DNA of 64,000 nucleotides from Propionicimonas paludicola (GCF_002563675.1 NZ_PDJC01000001.1:682001-746000); one strand, 5' to 3'; counted from the first letter of the stretch, positions 54,601 through 61,970 are shown. Notes: generated by a model not told the origin, from the letters alone. Made by a program: numbers and translations.

Positions 54601-57600
54601 GTGACGGCCAGGGTGGGCAGAGCCGGACCGGCCCAGCCATTGCTGACGTTGGCGATGTCGGCATAGCTGTTGGTGGCGATCACAGAGGTTGCGCTGGAGG
54701 TGGCTCCCTGTGCGGAGTCCTCGTCAAAGCGGCAACTGGCGAACAGCGGCAGGTTGCTGGAGCCGTCGAGGTTGTAGCCGACGGTGGTGCCGGTTCCGGT
54801 TCGTCCGGGGACGGGCAGGCTCAGGCTGCCAGCGGCCGGATCGGAGAGGGTGAGCGGGCCGGCATCGTCGGAGCAGGTCAGCGTTCCGGAGTAGGAGTTC
54901 GGCAGGGCAGCGGTCCAGGCGCTGCCGTCGGGGACGGTCACCGTCTTGGCCAGGTTCAGCTTGCCGCTGGCGATCGCCACACCGACCTTTCGCGGCTCAG
55001 TGATCAGTGAAGCGCGAGCCGGGTAGGCAGGGGTGTCCGCCGTCGCAGAGACCTCAGCGGTCCGCGAGCCGACCGCCACCGAGTTCCACGCGATCGGCTC
55101 CACCGTGGTCGGATCGGTGAGCGCAGTGTGGGCCGGGGTGATCGTGTCGAAGGTCACCTGCACGGCTCCACCGGGAGCGACGCCGACCTGCGGATCGTCG
55201 TAGGAGATGACCACCTTGATCGCCTTCACGCTGGCCGCGCGGGCATGGTCGGCGCCCGTGGGGTCGGCGAAGTCGGCGTTCTCGAAGCGGGTCCAGGCGA
55301 TGCCGCAGTTGGCGGCATGGTCGGGGTTGGTGTCGTTGAGGATGTCGGACTTGTTGCACGAGGGCGAGCCGGCCGTCGTCGAGTAGTACGTGGCCACCCG
55401 GTAGCCGGAGCCATCCAGGCTCACCCGGACGTTGCCGGCGAACAGCGGCCTGAACTTCGACTTGCGCGAGGTCCCGATGGTGACCCCGGTGTCGCCGACG
55501 GCGGGCAGGACGTCCAGGGCGCTGATCGTGTTGGCCAGGACGTTGCCGCCGTTGATCATCGACAGACGCCAGCGTTCGGTGCCGCCCGGCCGGGTGATCG
55601 GCACGCAGGGAGCGGCGTAGTAGCCGTCGTCGGGCTGATCGCAGTCGGCCAGTGCCGTGCTGCTGCCGGTGGAGATCACCCCCAGATCGTCGACATTGGC
55701 CTGGGTGGCATCCGGGTCACCGGCCGCCACACCCTTGACCGACTTGGTCACGGTCATCGGGGTCGATGCGGCAGCCCGGACCTGGGTGGAACTGGTGCAG
55801 CCTTCGACGTCGGAGGTCTCTTCCTGAGCCAGGCCGTCAACGGTGTACTGACAGGTCTCGAAGCGGCGATCGGAGATCACCGTCGCGGTGTTCGAGACGA
55901 TGGTTCCGGCTTGCAGGTAGTCGCGGAACTTCAGGTTCGCGGTGATCAACAGCACCGCGCCGGGTCGCAGGATGAAGCCCTCCGGCACGGTGATCTGCAG
56001 CTTGCCGGTATCGGTGTCCAGTGATGCCGCGAAACCGGGGACCGCCAGTCCGTCCACGGTGAAGGTGAACGGTTCGGCTGCGGTGGACGCCTGCAGTGCC
56101 GAGCTGCTGACGCCGTGATCCAGCTCGACGGTGCCGACCTGGTCCAGGAGCCGCAGGCCGGTGATGTTCCACTGCCCGGTGTTGGTGATCTTCAGCTTGA
56201 AGGGGATCGGCTCACCCAGGTCGAAGCCGCGCACCGGCGCGTCGGCGCTGGGCCGGCCCGGCGTCTTCTCGATCGAGATCTGGTTCACCCGATGCCTGAG
56301 CAAGGTGGTGCTGGTGCTCGTCGCCGACGCCGCGTAGGGGGCATCGGTCTCCAGCCAGCCGGCGGTGGCCTGGGCCACCACACGGTTGGTGATCTGGCCC
56401 TGCACCGACTCGCCGGGGGCGGTCATCAGCCCCGGACGAGTGGTCGGGACGGCCGTGGTCGAGCCCCCGTCATTGCCATAGACCAGGGAGGCCCGGCGGG
56501 TCACGTTGAGGTTCACCTGCACCCGTGGCGAGGCGGGCCGCTCCCACTGGACGACCTGCTGGTTGGCGTCCACGCTGCGGGCGCCGATCCGGACGCCGCG
56601 GACGTCGCCGGCGCTGATCCCGGACGGGAGGCTCAGCGTCACTTTGCCGCTGCTCGCCGAGGTCCAGTCCCCGCTGTGCCAACAGGCCGACAGGTCCGTC
56701 GAGCCGGCGCACTGGTAGCCGAGCACGTTGCCCGCGGCGTCATAGGACCACTCGATGCCGGTCAGCACCGACAGCTGCAGCTGGTTCACCGGCGCCGGCA
56801 CCTCGACTGCCGGAATCGAGCTGAGGTCGAAGGCGTTCCAGAAGGTCGCGGTGTCGTCGGTGAGGGTGAGCAGCGTGGTTCGGGCGGTACCGCTGGGACG
56901 CCCGGACAGGGCCACCGTGTACTCGTTGGACTCGTCTTCGTAGCGGTTGGCCGGCGTGATCGTCTTTCCGGCCGCGACGGCATAGGTCGGCTGGGCGATG
57001 GCGAACTTGGCGCTCGCGGTGGCCTCCGGGGTGTTGGCGTTGGTGCCACCGGGGCTGACGATGGTGGCGATGGCGGTGTTGGTGACCGCAGCGATCGGGC
57101 CGACCGGCTCATTGCTGGTGCGCAGCCGCGCGCGCAGCTGGTAGGTGAGCTGCACGGTGGCCACCGATCCGGTGTCGATCAGCTTCGCCGAGGGCTCGCG
57201 CAGGCTCTCCAAGTGTCCGTAGTGGACGGTCACGCCGACCACGTCGGCCAGCTCGGCCGGGGTCATGGCCTCCGCCTGATCCAGGCTCAGCCCGTCCTGG
57301 GCGGAGATCGCGGTGCCGTCCCAGTGCTGCAGGTCGACGCTGACCTGGCCGCGCTCGAGGTCGGCGGGCAGTTCGCCGCCGCGCAGCTGGTACAGGTTCA
57401 GGTAGTTGTAGGCGCCCCAATCACCCAGGTGTGGGTTCGGGTCGGCAAGGGTCAGCTCGGGGACCAGCGAGGCGGTGGTGTTGGTCGCGGTGAGTGTGCT
57501 GGTGATCAGCGGGTACTGACTCTGATCGGTGGACGCCAGTTGCGGCAGCCCGAGCAGGTCCTGATCGAAGCTCTTGCTCAGCGACACATTCAGGGGACGG

Positions 57601-60494
57601 TCGTAGATCGTGACGGCGGCGGAGGCCTCGTCGGTGTAGGACTCGACGCCGTTCTTGGTCGGGACGCTCAGTTCGCCGGTCGCCGTGACCTGGTTGTCCA
57701 CCACCCCGGGATCCCCGGAGTTGTAGGTGTAGGGGTGGCTGGTGCCGAGCACGTACTGAGACGGGTCGCTACGCAGCGTATTGCGCAGCCGCATGTCCAG
57801 CTGGATGCGCCGGCTCGGCGTCGAGCCGGAGCCGATCGCGAGAGCCCCGGACGTGTTGGCGCTACCGGGGCTGAAGGTCAGCCGCATGCTCTGGGTCTTG
57901 GCCTGCTCGTCCGCGCTCAGCGTGTAGCCGGGGAAGGTGCCGTCGCAGGCGCTGCTGGTCGGGCACGCCCGGTCGGTCACCGAATGCCAGGCGCCCTCGT
58001 AGTACAGCTCGACCGCACTGACCCTGTCCTCGGCGATCAGTGGATCCAGGCTGCGGGTGATCGGCTGGATCCGCACCAGGTCGAAGGCGTCGTAGCTGGA
58101 GCCGGCCAGGTTCTCGGCGCCGCGCGGGTCGTCGGTGATGATCATCCGCGACATGCGCAGAGCGTCGGTGTCCCAGCTGAGTCGGGTCGTCCGCAGGTCC
58201 TGGGACAGCGCGTCGATCGTGCTGGTGGTCAGCCATGACTTGCTCACCAGGTCGGGTGCACCGGAACCGCCGCCGTTGGTGCTCGAGTGAAGGGTCACCG
58301 TGGCCGTGGGGGAGGTGGCGCTCTCGGTGCTCTGCGCCGCCTCCGGGTTCTCGACCTCGACGGTGGACACATTGGTGACCTCGAGGTCCTCGGACGGGTC
58401 AGTGGAGGTCTGCGGGTCGTCGCGCAGGGTGGAACGCAGCATCACTTCGAAGCGCGGCGCCACGGTGTAGCCGACCGGCAGCAACTCGCCGTTGGTCGCC
58501 GTGAAGGTGAACCGCAGCCCGGCGATGGCTTCCGGCTCGACCGATGCGCTGCTCGGCGCGAATGACCACCCTGACTTCGGGCCGGCCTGGCTGGCCAGTG
58601 TCGTCCAGGTGCCGGACTCGGCGTCGAGGTACTCGACCTTCAGCGTCGAGCCAGCGGGAATGTCGGTGGAGACGATGCGCCGCAGGTCGAATCGGCGCCA
58701 GAACTCCGGGGTCTGGTCGGTCAGGCTCAGTCGAGTGGAACCGACAGTGGACGAGGGGGCAACCTCTCCGCCCAGTTCCACGGTCATGGTCGACCCTGGT
58801 GCTGCCCACAGGCTGGCCCGGGAGAACCGCTTGGACGCGCTGGCCGCGACGCGTTGCGGCAGCATGGTGACCTGATCGCTGGTGGTCTCGGTGGCGTGGC
58901 TGGTCGGCAGGCTGGTGTCCTCGGTGCTGGCCACTGCGGCTGCGGTGTTGCGGACCTGGGCCTCCTGGGTGACCTGGCCGGCCTTCACCCGGAACACCAC
59001 GACGGCTGCACTGTGTGAGTCGATCCCATCGCCGGGAGCGGTGAACACGACGCTGAAGGACCGCACCACCGCGCCCTCGGCCGGGCTCGGCAGGGTATCC
59101 GGAGTGGTGCTGGTGAGCGTCTGCGTGGTGTCGTCGGCGTAGCGGTAGGTCACCTCTGCCGAGGTTGCGCCTGCGGGCCAGCCGGCCTCAGATCCGGCAC
59201 CGGTGACGAAGCCGGAGAACGTCAGGCCCTGGGCGATCAGGTCGGGATCGGTGGCCGCGGCCGGCTCATCGATCCGCAGCGTGTGCACTGGAACCAACCC
59301 ATTGGTGGCGGTGAGGTTCACGGTGGTCGAGTCGCCGCTGACCAGCTCGGCGGCGGCAATCTGCTTGCTGATTTGCACGCTCACCGGCGACTTCTTGAAG
59401 GTGAGACTCGCCGAGTCGGTCGCAGTCTTGGACGTTCCGGCGTAGCTGACCGTGGCAGCTGCCTGGTTCGCCACAGTGAGGGACGCGCCGTCGGCCAGGC
59501 CGGTGAAGGCGGTGCCACGGGTCTTGGTGGCCAGCACTACTCGTCCCGACGAGCCGGGAGCGACCAGCGAGCCGTGCGTGGTGAAGCTGATCCTGAGCCC
59601 GGTGATGTCGGCCAGGCCGCCCGACGGCAGCAGCGTGCCGGGATCGCTGGGGATCGGGGTCGCGGTACCGGCATGCCAGGTCGTCCCGTCGAACCAGTCG
59701 AGCTGGACGCGGTCGGCATCCGAAGGTGGCTGCAGGCTCTCGATGCCGGTGAGCTCCAGTACGTCGAACGGCGTCGCCTGGGCCGGGTCGGCCGGTTCGG
59801 CGAGCTGGACGGTGTCGACGCTCACATTGGAGGTGTTGGCCGCCGTCAGGGTGTAGCGCACTGGCCGCCCGGGGAGGGCCGGCTGCAGCGCGGTCGGGCT
59901 CACCACCTTGCTGGTGGTGACCCGCAGTACCGGCGGGATGCTCAGCTTCACTGCGGTGGTGTCTCTGACCGGATCGGTGTTGTCGGCGGTCACTTGCAGG
60001 TCGGCGTTCACCGTCGAGCCGTCCAGGTTGGCCGACGTGTCGGCCGGAAGGACGGCCTTGATCGTGATCGCCACCAACTGGCCGGCCGCCAGACCGCCAT
60101 TGCTGAAGGTTGCCGTCAAGTCTTGACCGGAGACCGAGGCGTTTGCCACCGCCGGAGAAATGGTGAATGGGTTATCCGCAAACTGGAGTGGGGTGGGCAG
60201 CTTGAATGCCAATTTTGCATTGGTGCATTCGCCGGTGTTGGGGCTGCTGCATTGAATATTGACGGTGTAGCTGAGGGAGTCGCCAGCGCCAATGGTGGGG
60301 ACGTCGTTGGCATGTCCGGACACGTAGCTGTCGAGTGTGATCTCGCCGCTTGATTCAGCCAATGCTGTTGTGGGAAGCCCAAACGCAATCAGAAGGAGGC
60401 TGAGAATCAGGATTAGGGCAGAGCGGAGGCTGTGCTGGCGGATGGGCAACGGTCGACTCCCGGGGTCGCAGATCGGCAGAATCGGGGTCGTCAC
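42543..60494 (-). CDS. Giant sortase-anchored surface protein with 35 DUF5979-like repeats (about 5983 aa)
   Basis: One uninterrupted frame of about 5983 codons. Residues 1-46 carry a basic region and a hydrophobic signal peptide ending in TALA. GTG 60494 is preferred because a TTGGAC-18-TAGGCT promoter places the transcript start near 60513, downstream of the longer ORF start at 60644. Residues 47-1970 contain about eight large beta-rich domains resembling DUF11/fimbrial-type modules. Residues 1972-5948 are 35 repeats of about 114 residues, each opening with (V/I)TK, carrying two Cys, a Cys-x3-Glu motif and a terminal TN(D/T)(F/Y). The end is LAYTG (5951-5955), helix and RRRRRA: a class E-type LAxTG sorting signal. 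It is probably a very long wall-attached adhesin or stalk. No sortase is in the window. It sits between comEC and holA, on the opposite strand to both. Confidence 0.9.
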   Translation of the reverse strand: MTTPILPICDPGSRPLPIRQHSLRSALILILSLLLIAFGLPTTALAESSGEITLDSYVSGHANDVPTIGAGDSLSYTVNIQCSSPNTGECTNAKLAFKLPTPLQFADNPFTISPAVANASVSGQDLTATFSNGGLAAGQLVAITIKAVLPADTSANLDGSTVNADLQVTADNTDPVRDTTAVKLSIPPVLRVTTSKVVSPTALQPALPGRPVRYTLTAANTSNVSVDTVQLAEPADPAQATPFDVLELTGIESLQPPSDADRVQLDWFDGTTWHAGTATPIPSDPGTLLPSGGLADITGLRISFTTHGSLVAPGSSGRVVLATKTRGTAFTGLADGASLTVANQAAATVSYAGTSKTATDSASLTFKKSPVSVQISKQIAAAELVSGDSTTVNLTATNGLVPVHTLRIDEPAAATDPDLIAQGLTFSGFVTGAGSEAGWPAGATSAEVTYRYADDTTQTLTSTTPDTLPSPAEGAVVRSFSVVFTAPGDGIDSHSAAVVVFRVKAGQVTQEAQVRNTAAAVASTEDTSLPTSHATETTSDQVTMLPQRVAASASKRFSRASLWAAPGSTMTVELGGEVAPSSTVGSTRLSLTDQTPEFWRRFDLRRIVSTDIPAGSTLKVEYLDAESGTWTTLASQAGPKSGWSFAPSSASVEPEAIAGLRFTFTATNGELLPVGYTVAPRFEVMLRSTLRDDPQTSTDPSEDLEVTNVSTVEVENPEAAQSTESATSPTATVTLHSSTNGGGSGAPDLVSKSWLTTSTIDALSQDLRTTRLSWDTDALRMSRMIITDDPRGAENLAGSSYDAFDLVRIQPITRSLDPLIAEDRVSAVELYYEGAWHSVTDRACPTSSACDGTFPGYTLSADEQAKTQSMRLTFSPGSANTSGALAIGSGSTPSRRIQLDMRLRNTLRSDPSQYVLGTSHPYTYNSGDPGVVDNQVTATGELSVPTKNGVESYTDEASAAVTIYDRPLNVSLSKSFDQDLLGLPQLASTDQSQYPLITSTLTATNTTASLVPELTLADPNPHLGDWGAYNYLNLYQLRGGELPADLERGQVSVDLQHWDGTAISAQDGLSLDQAEAMTPAELADVVGVTVHYGHLESLREPSAKLIDTGSVATVQLTYQLRARLRTSNEPVGPIAAVTNTAIATIVSPGGTNANTPEATASAKFAIAQPTYAVAAGKTITPANRYEDESNEYTVALSGRPSGTARTTLLTLTDDTATFWNAFDLSSIPAVEVPAPVNQLQLSVLTGIEWSYDAAGNVLGYQCAGSTDLSACWHSGDWTSASSGKVTLSLPSGISAGDVRGVRIGARSVDANQQVVQWERPASPRVQVNLNVTRRASLVYGNDGGSTTAVPTTRPGLMTAPGESVQGQITNRVVAQATAGWLETDAPYAASATSTSTTLLRHRVNQISIEKTPGRPSADAPVRGFDLGEPIPFKLKITNTGQWNITGLRLLDQVGTVELDHGVSSSALQASTAAEPFTFTVDGLAVPGFAASLDTDTGKLQITVPEGFILRPGAVLLITANLKFRDYLQAGTIVSNTATVISDRRFETCQYTVDGLAQEETSDVEGCTSSTQVRAAASTPMTVTKSVKGVAAGDPDATQANVDDLGVISTGSSTALADCDQPDDGYYAAPCVPITRPGGTERWRLSMINGGNVLANTISALDVLPAVGDTGVTIGTSRKSKFRPLFAGNVRVSLDGSGYRVATYYSTTAGSPSCNKSDILNDTNPDHAANCGIAWTRFENADFADPTGADHARAASVKAIKVVISYDDPQVGVAPGGAVQVTFDTITPAHTALTDPTTVEPIAWNSVAVGSRTAEVSATADTPAYPARASLITEPRKVGVAIASGKLNLAKTVTVPDGSAWTAALPNSYSGTLTCSDDAGPLTLSDPAAGSLSLPVPGRTGTGTTVGYNLDGSSNLPLFASCRFDEDSAQGATSSATSVIATNSYADIANVSNGWAGPALPTLAVTNTYRDAGFSVTKTVTGPVARDAAGQPVSFKDFGYTASCTLNGTEVLPAVQRSFTLRDGGTMTFEHLPAGATCAVTEQDVRSATDTTVEVTGGSRPETDGATARFSLVAGDAEATVVDYTNHFSVGAVELTKVAVDPTGLWDDEAFAAQLTCTHPDAVPETVFDGEISLDKSAPVSVTNLPTGASCTVTEAKVGGANSSAIVGGSFVVGDDPSDPAKVTITNTFTTGSVKVTKTITANGAPTSAEPWVSGEFPVTLSCTRQVNGESVPVDVPHNATRTLTKAGGFTTTYTDLPTGATCSATEDGAGSVPGQPDPTVTVTDPVSVGNATTAAIGITNDFRAGKLQIHKTLSGVGAGFFSSAKFGVSCTLDGTTVFTASNVAVTTPSLASSVIGPLPFGASCQVTETATGGADATPGANTVVITKDDAASDVNSTSFENYFSAGTVTVSKVLTGDAAGASWATGATFGLAVKCGKTATGPYSYDGTVQVKGGQSVQLTDGNGQAILFPYGTHCWASETTTNGAVDASVDKADFDHAAQVLASPEAVQNLGITATNAFSYAGFTVTKDVVTSGAKDQAGAYLTYKPTFTFATSCTFNGSTVLSDTFTLSGSTSSETGTTRWGEKTYDHLPTGASCTVTETDTGAATSTGIVVKRAGQSNATVSGATSTFTLVKGDPSNATGDPAANVAAITNTYGVGAVTLTKALDISNAGLLSAAKAWAYQPFTLRLTCTSAVAQTGAASSTVYDGTVTLGWSTSELSGLSSSTNKKSSTISQLPSGASCSVSETVDGGANTTTYTNQKPTVGDGTTATSTVTNTFTQGMAKVQKLTRAGTTTTSSDVAGKLPWSSTKFDVTLTCTRDIGGSTETITKSGTITGASSLSWSIPTQADCTVAETGVTYPTGTPTQPPYTVVVPSSPTSISGTGTYTLNVTNYFGYGNLKVSKSVDGDGATRWGGGTFTFGVTCTLPLNGTPTTVFSKSDVTAKRANTESTFASAVVGPVPVGSACTVTETNAAGAIHTTPASVSLDPIDNVLDGGSTKTAAFTNTFSLTGFTVTKTVDNGGAKDTNGLGVKYTPSYGFSASCTYNNGLTSTATALATSTFSLKDGESKTFTDLPAGANCTVSETNAANAASTDWTITKNQTVSDSATGSTSTRSFTLVRATGDLNDPGANVAAFTNRYTTGKLNITKTTDGAGKGTWDGGTFTLRAVCTLAGATDNAGNATILDVTKQLTAGQSWLIEDLPNRASCVITEPKSAGANQQSFTVGSTTTSSQGTALIGNGTTGQVAVSNTFHTGTVRVQKSLVVEGGNTTAEPWASTGFPMTLACTKDLNDDGIAESIPVTDATKTIVGAGHVEWSGLPEGASCAATEGTVQYPTDTPDQPQLSSTSYSDPVVVGNAETRTQTVTNEFGYGHVQITKKLAGEAAAAWGGAPYSFDVTCTLAGSQGNVFEAKDVTLQRSGDQTEFSSALLGPIPQGAICTVTETDKGWATTSSAQAGPDLQSSGSSVDGSWATLKPVEADATRTAVIVNDFTFSGFSVTKLVTSDAVDAAGQPIAYTGSYAFTASCTIGGTEFLTPEQRSFTLAANGTKEFGELPTGAECTVRETDARGAAGTAVRTVQDEDSVDTGTTSTDFTLVHRADTASASAVTFTNRYTTGGLDITKATQGDGKTAWGTGKFTVRAQCTFDADADASSPEVTVFDDTRSLSAGQNWELRNLPTGAHCAISEAKNGGANATTIDLPNPTIGTGNQVVTVTNTFNTGSVKLTKAITANGTNAAGLAPWSTGSFPVTLTCTKDLNNDGVAEDLDLDARLGAGFAAKTITGAGHVQWDGLPQGASCTVVEGTSSVTDQPQPTASVGSATVGDGTVAQLNLTNAFAAGKLVIHKEITGAANTTWGTGPFRFDVSCTQDGFGSVFSATGITLTPTAGQTSLDSAPLGPIPFGSTCAVTESSAAGATDTTSPDHLTITENAETANVTTASFTNQFDYAGFTVTKQVSSSAKNAAGAAITYKAAAFTASCTFKGAEVLSNAADRSFTLAAGASRTFSNLPTGAQCTVAETNSRSAAGTDVRFQSGSTDTTSAATTKAFTLVSGDATATRLTFTNKYTTGSVKITKSVAGSGAALWGTGTFTANLTCTLADASSSTVYSATQDLAAGQSWTVPDLVSSASCTVSEPKTGGGNSKTISPTTFTVGTSEQAVSLTNTFTLGAVTVAKALTVNGTSTTASPWTSGSYQVKLACTRPYNGSSVAIDIPGDSFPLGDSQDGVRTISGNGQARYDNLPTGASCSATEVSSSPTAQSTSISAGVTVGNNPSTPQSITVTNDFHTRTMTIRKQLEGAGQASFGDGPFRFDVSCTMPVAGTSTTVFEQSGISLRRTSATDTVLNSAAIGPIPVGAACQVSEVDSGKADFTPDPVTITIDDTASANVAGLTNQFSAGTVYLSKALSGAAAAEPWATEAEFGVQVSCEALIGDARTPVFSRQLTIRGGQRVNVTDADGAPSRVPLGSHCWATETDSKSATSSAVDRHDWDTAAVVTAGTPQTLQSLDLSVTNSFEYAGFTVTNTVDNGGAKDPEKDVAHTGTFDYTARCELNGTTVWSSTFSLTHQANGEWTSRSFTGLPAGASCTLTQVGSAGAAGTAVTVTQDGGTPTSAKSTETTVTLVRGSGMFGADDPAVNRVDFTNSYRTGSLEVTKLLAGAGADAWGTTEFSVDVRCTADLDADPETDPQPVFQASNTLSKDSPVWLIDKLVAGSSCRLTETAWGGATSHPEPQTVTIAADSTTRASITNTFAAGTVRVSKAFTVDGSAPGDDWATQLDAAQATVILSCTRQVNGEDVELEVPGGAERTLNADNQFRADYTGLPTGASCEVTETASSPAANGVGFSPAARTTVPSSGVTEVTVTNDYHTGSLTITKALAGPGAAYGKGPFTFAASCTLPGLDEPVYTNDKISLTDEHPTSATLGPIPVGATCQVRETDAGGATEPADPAEVTIPDRPDSGNAASLTMTNVFAVGSLTITKTVDAGDARDANGLPISYPGGYGFTASCTYRDQGNLLAPADRSFGLANGETRTFSGLPLGAQCTVQESAPGRNSVVQVAVGTAEPTSSDTAEAGISATPGSLEFIDRYGSGAATITKRLTGDGATAWGNQTFILHTRCTLDTDQDDDTAPAVVYDGTDEVSKAEPVWQLSRLAGGADCTVTETGTGGATTAAEPATFRVSTGTATPTAISMVNDFQLGSVRVSKAIMVDGTSSSAQPYAGGDYRVALSCTRIVNGDSVAIDIPGGSERTITGSGSATYTGLPAGASCSVREVASDFALPAGQVEISQPDPVPAGDVAQARVTNDFHTGLLTITKKLTGEGAPDWANADSVFSVSCSLTDAEDHAHSVFSADKITLSRDTSLVSDPLGPIPVGADCTVTETGTGGASQPAAAASIRIADTDENAVTMTNEFGLGSITAAVEVQLDGVPTTATPFASAKFTAQLSCERLVNGTWTPISVPGGNTVELTGADSFTFTGLPLGARCSLEQTDASLTPQALSYRTADTATAGPVSVGATPATITAIDDYHTRPLVVQKSVTGDGASDFATYPFGFSVSCTLDERGVDEPWLVYRNDQLSLSTATGLTSSELGPIPVGAHCTVSESATGGATQAGEPANLTIAATGANTAQLTNDFATGSVRVTKHLLVDGQPSRSEPFVSGTYTVRLSCSQQVDGQTKTVAIPGGDTRTITGDGTAEFAAVPRGASCAISESASSLAVASDEIGIDQPTFTVGADPVEVNVTNAFHTSSLRLVADFTGVGAGRFAKPITAQVDCTLAGASGSVFSTTVTITPVPGQSSASSPVLGPIPVGAHCTVRPLSAEGANALPSSVEVTGEQGTVAVAGIAAEYSAGELTVTKKLTGPGAVAARGKTFTMQVTCQREGTTVAEGALKITGAGSATLNDAEGNPVLLPAGTQCWARETDRGGAITVRIDHDSPATAVSVTADSPNTMQQLAVSVTNEFAGSGLAYTGNSIGWWVPAAGLLSIGLGSLLIRRRRRA
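42651..54581 (-). repeat. 35-copy DUF5979-like domain array in A-B-C-D(-E) super-repeat order
   Basis: Reading from the N-terminal side (54581 downward), repeats can be typed by internal signatures. A: GFTVTK..., FTLxxGD, ends TNRY. B: short W/G insert and GGAN motif. C: SGxFPVTLSCTRxxNG. D: GPFxFxVSCTL with LGPIPxGA. E: GGQxV and GTHCWATET. The order is ABCDE ABCD ABCD ABCD ABCDE ABCD ABCD CD CDE. The type E copies begin near 53281, 47320 and 42992. Both Cys are present in all 35 copies. Confidence 0.8.
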
Positions 60495-60930
60495 GACGCT
60501 CGGCGTTCGACCTGAGCGAAGCCTAAGGGTGGAATTGTGGCGCGTCCAACTGAAGTCTGGAAAATCCATCATTCGGATGCATTTCTGGCCCGACTCGGCG
60601 GGTTTCCGGTCACCCGAATGGGGGAACATGGCTGATGCTGGCACCCTTTTGGGGGACTTGGGTCGGCGATGGTGTGGCGGGGTGTCAGCCCGAGGTCGGG
60701 GCTGTGCGCCGGGCTGGGTTCACCGGATCTGGGCTCGGCTTCGACGAAGACGCTGTCGCGTCTCGGCCTGGTCGCCGAGTGTTGACGTCTGCGGGGGCCG
60801 CAAATTCGAGAATGACGATCGATGGCATTTGGAATCTCGATCCGGTGAATTCCCCGAATTCGACGCTAATTCCTTGTGGGAGCCACTTCCGGGTCGAGAG
60901 TGACCGAAATGCTCGGCCCGGAGTGAGCCC
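60495..60930. other. Intergenic region between the giant gene and holA
   Basis: About 436 bp without a supported gene. It contains the giant gene's promoter (60520-60549) and an AT-richer patch around 60800-60880 that has GAATTC-CCC-GAATTC (two restriction-like palindromes making an inverted repeat) and ATCGAT/TTCGA elements. The holA Shine-Dalgarno GGAG is at the end. The lower GC patch is unlike its surroundings and could mark a junction of the inserted giant gene. Short open frames here have no recognisable product. Confidence 0.5.
60520..60549 (-). promoter_or_regulatory. Promoter of the giant surface-protein gene
   Basis: On the minus strand TTGGAC (60549-60544), 18-bp spacer, TAGGCT (60525-60520). 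Transcript start is expected near 60513, giving a leader of about 19 nt before GTG 60494. Confidence 0.5.
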
Positions 60931-61935
60931 ATGTCCGACGAGCCTGGCATGCTAGGCGCCGTGGAACAGGGAAGATCGTTCGGATGCTCACTATTGGTTA
61001 CCGGCCCGGAGTCATTGCTGGCTGAGCGGGCGGTGGCCGACTTCGTCGAGCGGGCCCTGGCTGAACGACCCGATGCAGCCGTGAACCGGCTGGAGGCGGC
61101 CAACCTTGACGCGGGGGCACTGGCCGAGGCCACCGGTGGCTCACTGTTCGCCTCTGCGAGCATCGTTGTGCTCAACGACCTGGCCTCGCTCCCCGAACAG
61201 CTGAACGACCAGCTGCTGGCCCAGGCCGGCAATCCGGGGCCAGATCTGGCCCTGGCGATCGTCCATGGTGGGGGAGTCAAGGGCAAAGGCCTGCTGGATC
61301 GGCTGAAGAAGCTGCGTCCCGAACTTGTCGACTGCCAAAGCCTCAAGCCCTGGAACCTGCCCCAGTTCGTCAACGCCGAGGTCCGCCGAGCCAAGGGGCG
61401 GGCCGATACTGCCGCCTGCGAAGCCATGGTGGACGCCGTGGGCACCGACCTGCGGGCGTTGGCCGCGGCCGTCCGGCAACTGCTCGATGACTCCGCCGAA
61501 CGGACGATTACCGAGGCAGCCGTGCGTCGCTACTTCGGCGGACGCGCTGAGGTGACTGGCTTCGCGGTGGCCGACGACACCATGGCCGGAAACGGCGAAG
61601 GCGCGCTCGGCAAGCTGCGTTGGGCCTTGGCCACCGGAGTGGCTCCGGTGCAGGTGACCAGCGCGCTGTCGTCCAGCCTGCGCGGGCTGGGTAAGTACTT
61701 GGATGGGCGCGATCTGCGGCTGTCCGACCCGGATCTGGCCAAGCTGGCCGGGGTGCCGCCGTGGAAGCTGAAGGATCTGTCCCGGCTGTCCCGGGATTGG
61801 AAGCCCGGCGGCGTTGCCCAGGCCATTCAGGCGGTTGCGGTGGCCGATGCGCAGATCAAGGGCGCGGCCAGCGATCCGGGGTTCGCCTTGGAGCAGGCGG
61901 TGCTGAAGGTGATCTCCTACCGCGGCCGGCGCTGA
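60931..61935 (+). CDS. holA: DNA polymerase III subunit delta
   Basis: A 334-residue protein with the clamp-loader delta pattern: LLVTGPESLLAERAV near the N-terminus, LKPWNLPQFVNAEVRRAKGR in the middle, and the C-terminal collar-like region (GALGKLRWALATGVAPVQVTSALSSSLRGLGKY). It opens the beta clamp during loading. ATG 60931 has GGAG seven bases upstream; ATG 60949 and GTG 60961 are in-frame alternatives. comEC-holA-rpsT is a standard actinobacterial order, here split by the giant gene. Confidence 0.92.
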   Translation: MSDEPGMLGAVEQGRSFGCSLLVTGPESLLAERAVADFVERALAERPDAAVNRLEAANLDAGALAEATGGSLFASASIVVLNDLASLPEQLNDQLLAQAGNPGPDLALAIVHGGGVKGKGLLDRLKKLRPELVDCQSLKPWNLPQFVNAEVRRAKGRADTAACEAMVDAVGTDLRALAAAVRQLLDDSAERTITEAAVRRYFGGRAEVTGFAVADDTMAGNGEGALGKLRWALATGVAPVQVTSALSSSLRGLGKYLDGRDLRLSDPDLAKLAGVPPWKLKDLSRLSRDWKPGGVAQAIQAVAVADAQIKGAASDPGFALEQAVLKVISYRGRR

Positions 61936-61970
61936 ACCCGGCCGACCGGCTCAGGGCGTCCGGGAACGCC

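Noticed and set aside
60495-60644. Upstream extension of the giant gene to 60644 (6033 codons)
   Set aside because: The extra 50 codons precede the predicted transcript start and place the signal peptide unusually far from the N-terminus.
60337-60903. Plus-strand frame of 188 codons overlapping the giant gene's signal-peptide region and the intergenic gap
   Set aside because: Most of it is antisense to the signal peptide and promoter of the giant gene; no ribosome-binding site or family-like sequence.
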